A stretch of 64,000 bases of DNA. It comes from Prunus persica (taxonomy: Eukaryota; Streptophyta; Magnoliopsida; Rosales; Rosaceae). A program made the position numbers and the translations under genes. The notes under the pieces are model-generated. The model saw nothing but the letters and a program-made list of their open reading frames with translations, was not told the origin of the DNA and ran no database searches. The stretch's first letter is position 1. Each line of letters starts with the position of its first letter. Positions 60,778 to 64,000 of this stretch are shown piece after piece. The stretch lies in the NCBI RefSeq assembly GCF_000346465.2, contig NC_034010.1:17433574-17497573 (forward strand). Direction: 5' to 3'.

Positions 60778-63233
60778 GTGAAAGCACTAGTGGTTTGTAC
60801 AACTTATGATCCAAATCTGTATTGCCAACAGTTCATATGCTTTAACTATATAAATGAGTATTTAACTTCAAAAATAATGAACACACGTGCGTGTGCATAC
60901 AGCTAAAAGGGAGAAAAGGGAAAAGGGAAAAGGGTTGTCTGGGATGCAAAAAACGGGAAACTTAGAACCACAAGGATAGAAAGAACAGTGAAAGTTCTAA
61001 AGAAATTGAAGACTAAGTTCGGATGTAAATCTCAAAAACATTTACAATGAAGATGATTACGACTGTTATGCCAAACTTCAATCAGATAAAAAATATTCTG
61101 AAAAATGAAGTTTGATAATAACTGAGAAAAAAAAAAGGTTATTGACCTCATGAAAACACTTAATAACTTAATAAATAAACATTAAATTATGGTGCTGCAT
61201 CATAAATAAGTAGACTTAAAATTACCACCGGAGCTATGGCTTGAATAGTAATGGGTGAAATGGGAAAGGTTGACTTAGATCAATTTTTAAGGGAAATATT
61301 GTCCATTAAACATTTTGGGAAAACCTAATCCAACCGGGAAACCATACAGAAAAATTCTTCGAAAGGAATTCACCTCGTTTAGTGCCTCAGTAAGCATGAT
61401 TATCCGCAAAACAGTTGCATGAATACTGGAAATTTCAGCCATCAAGGATGTTTCACAGGAGCATGTACCATTAGCATGGAGCCTGGATGAACAGAAAGAC
61501 CTTGGACCTCTCTCGTTAACAAGACCACCATGTAGCCTTTCTGAAAGCTGTAAGATAATAAAGTGAAAATTGTAACTACAACAAAAGATGTCACAGGTGA
61601 AATCTGCCAAACATACCAGAAATAAACAAGAAAAGAAGAAAATTTGAAATGAAAAATTACTACAGCAATGCATTCATTGCATCAACAATAGTGTTTCAGA
61701 AGAGCTTAAATGCTCATAAGTCACAAGCAACCATCAGGATAGAAGTTATCTTATAAATGATAGAAAATGTGCATTTACAATGTAAGTTTTATATTTGATT
61801 ATGAAGAAAATTTAAGAAGCACACATCCCCTGCCTAATCCTTGCTGATAGCTAGAATTTATGCCACCAACTTTAAACAATTGTTCTACAGTGTACTGCAT
61901 TGTAATGGAAAAGGACTTATCGGGAAATTAACAGCTTTCTATTGATGGAGAACACCACTAGCAGCCCCAGACTGGAAAAACCACTTCCTAGGGAGTTCAA
62001 CTTGATCAACACTTTCCAGCAGCTACCAAAGATTATCCAGTACTTGAAGCCTTACCCTACCTCTTCAATATCTCAGGGGAAAGAAAGATAATGTCCTAGC
62101 CGATACTATCTGTTCTTTTACAAGAATGCATATGTTAAATGCAGGTTGCAACTGGTTCAAAGTCAGATGCAACGAACATGATAATATATATCAAGGTCCA
62201 AAGATCCAGAGCTAAATAGCAACAGCCCCAGTGGGTTGTAAATTACCAAATTCCATGGAATTTGGAATTTGGAGGTTCAGAATCTAGAACTATACCATTA
62301 TAACAAAGACATCTTTATCTGATAGCATAATTGTCAGGAAATCTTACATTTAGATTGTCACGCCACTACGAAAGAACTACCAGCATACATTTCTCAAGAA
62401 GATGCTTTAGGTGACAAAAATGGTGGGATCCTAAGTAATACCTCATACCTTGATTGCCAACAGCGTCCACTTTTGTAATTTTTTCTAGAAAACCTATGAT
62501 GCTTTAATGCATAATCAAAGAAGAAAACCTATGTCAATGCTCGGCGACAAAGTTTGAACCAGAAAAATGAAAGTGATTTTATTGTTTATGAAGTTCTTTG
62601 CAGATTTTGGAAGCAAGTGGTTCCTAAGATTCATACTTTCGGTAAAGAACTGTGTTATTAAAGCCAAGTCCTTAAAAGAGGCATTAGACCTATAGGATAC
62701 AAAAGTAGAAGACCCTTTGCAGGCAAGAGAGTCTGCATATGATTCTTGTTTCTAACTACAACTATGCACCAATGAAAGGAACAACCAAGCCTTAACATAG
62801 TTCTCAAGGTAATCCTTCATCATTTCCAAACCAAGTAACAGCAACTGAGAATATCTCCTCTGAAGCTAATTATGTAAATATATCCTTACTTGAAGTTTGA
62901 ACTTCCACTAAACCCATGAAAGTTTGCACTGCAGGCAGATCCTACAGCTTTTCATTTCCAGAAAGCATTACAAATACAAAGAAAATAATCCCAACAAACA
63001 AACAATCACATACAAACTTCAGGCATAGAGAAAGACACCATTTTTTCCCCCCAAATGGATAAGAAAACAGAAAAATTATAAATTCAAACTAGTAAAAAAT
63101 GATGACTAAGCTTGATCCAGATCATTAAATTATATCAGGACGAAAAATTTCGGACTTTTAGTACCTCAAGGGCAGTTACAGAATCAGAGTCGCCACCACC
63201 TGTGAGAAATGAAGAGGATGGTTTCGACCCCAT
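59095..63233 (-). CDS. RING-H2 E3 ubiquitin ligase, five exons
   Basis: Exons read down from the ATG at 63233: 63233-63165, 61547-61374, 60673-60531, 59369-59259 and 59152-59095. All junctions are GT-AG and in frame, giving 184 residues. The N-terminus MGSKPS fits the N-myristoylation consensus (Gly2, Ser6). The second exon encodes LSERLHGGL and a helical region ([22 protein letters not shown]), the third a Pro/Ser-rich linker. The RING-H2 is C-terminal: C130, C133, C148, H150, H153, C156, C168, C171, ending [18 protein letters not shown] finger proteins of this size act as E2-binding ubiquitin ligases; membrane targeting by myristate is inferred. The 1.6-kb first intron could hide an extra exon I could not see. 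A GA tract (60740-60776) lies in intron 2. No exact family name is certain. Confidence 0.82.
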
Positions 63234-63412
63234 GCGACCAGTACTCCAATCAACCCTCTTCTTTCTTCGGTTTTCTTCAGTGCAACTTACCTACCTACCT
63301 CAACGCGGCTGATGCAGCTAGAAAGTCGTACCTGAAGAACGGGTGCGCCACATAAGCAAATTGACATGGTACGCCAGGCCAGCAAGAAAACGAAACGCGG
63401 AAAAAGCACACA

Positions 63413-64000
63413 TGATATAATCAGATTTTATTTTGATCTCTTCAAGATATTATTAAGCAAAAACGGGAGTTTTAAGACTAAAATAAGTTATATTTGCGAA
63501 TCAAGAGAGTTTGTGCACTAAAATGAGGACTTTTAAATAAAACCGATAAAGTTAAAAGAAAAAAGAAGAAAAGAAAAAAGAAGAAAAAACAGAAGAGTGT
63601 TATAAAAGTCTTGAAATGGAGCCCACACATACTGTTCATTACTGTACATTACTGTTCATCACTGTTCATTTGACGGCTTTGATAGAGTTTGTCTGTCACG
63701 GGTGAACAGTGATGAATAGTGATGAATAGTGATTATTTCAGCCTATAAATAAGAAGAGAAACGGAAAGAAGAAGGAGAAGAAAAAAGGAGAAAGGAAGAG
63801 AAGGAAGAAAGAGGAAAGAGAGAGCAGAGAGAAATTCTCCTAGAGAGAAAATTCAGTGAGCCACATATATTGTAAACACTAAACTTGTAGCTCTATCCTT
63901 TTACATAGTGGAAAAGTTACTGCTGCTGCTCTCCGAGGACGTAGGCATAGCCGAACCTCGTTAAATGCTGTGTCTCATCTACTTTACGTGCAGCTCAGAA
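63413..64000 (+). mobile_element. LTR, truncated by the window end
   Basis: From about TGATATAATC at 63413 the sequence has a CCTATAAATAAG TATA box (about 63742), a purine-rich leader, and CCGAGGACGTAGGCATAGCCGAACCTCGT (about 63935-63963 region), a pattern common near the R/U5 part of plant LTRs. It runs off the end, so element type and coding region are unknown. Confidence 0.6.
63638..63734. repeat. Inverted repeat upstream of the LTR TATA box
   Basis: The left arm (about 63638-63670) contains repeated ACTGTTCATC/T words. The right arm (about 63702-63734) has GTGAACAGTGATGAATAGTG and repeats, complementary over about 30 bp with a loop of about 30 bp. It lies just upstream of the CCTATAAATAAG box. 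Confidence 0.7.

Noticed and set aside
1..64000. CRISPR arrays, bacterial operons, riboswitches, tRNA or rRNA genes
   Set aside because: The sequence is plant nuclear; the tandem repeats found lack CRISPR structure, and no tRNA or rRNA gene was recognised by eye.

Overview
This is a eudicot plant nuclear sequence. Its spliced genes with short GT-AG introns, plant-only families (non-RD LRR receptor kinases, an ATL RING-H2 ligase, a plastid co-chaperonin, 23 kDa jasmonate-induced protein-like genes), AT-rich spacers and dense LTR retrotransposons, MITEs and SINEs all point that way. The families and repeats look like Rosaceae (for example Prunus), but that is inference and cannot be confirmed here.

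Layout. (1) 1-8.0 kb is nested transposable elements on the minus strand. A very young Ty1/copia element (753-6720, LTRs differing at one base, target duplication GACAC) sits inside the gag of an older, decayed copia; a LINE RNase H remnant follows. (2) 8.6-34.7 kb is a head-to-tail array of subfamily XII-type LRR receptor kinases on the minus strand. Copy A (8658-12422) is intact except for a 553-bp solo LTR inside its first exon. Copy B (27907-31101) is intact. Copy C (31741-34743) is a pseudogene. Between A and B only the 5' end, promoter pieces and 3' flank of a further copy survive, in a spacer enlarged by a 2.6-kb solo LTR with a 95-bp tandem array (15873-18495), a GA-rich repeat block with a HAD-phosphatase fragment (18.5-22 kb), and a dead Ty3/gypsy chromovirus (22036-27388). 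(3) 35.8-42.5 kb holds two ordinary multi-exon genes: plastid CPN10 (7 exons, minus) and a GPI-anchored protein gene (2 exons, plus), separated by a MITE. (4) 42.5-53 kb is mostly intergenic, with a hAT-type MITE, SINEs, small retroposition scars and one intronless ATL RING-H2 gene. (5) 53-57 kb is a tandem pair of JIP23-like genes, one intact and one destroyed by an early stop, a solo LTR and an internal duplication. (6) 57.8-63.3 kb holds a Harbinger-type MITE and a five-exon RING-H2 gene. The window ends inside an LTR (about 63413 onward).

Two gene clusters, receptor kinases and jasmonate-induced proteins, are plausible stress or defence loci that grew by tandem duplication and are being broken by LTR insertions. 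The least ordinary signal is in the tandem array of the 2.6-kb LTR. Each 95-bp unit is a pair of related hairpins whose loops are conserved while their stems change in matching, base-paired ways.
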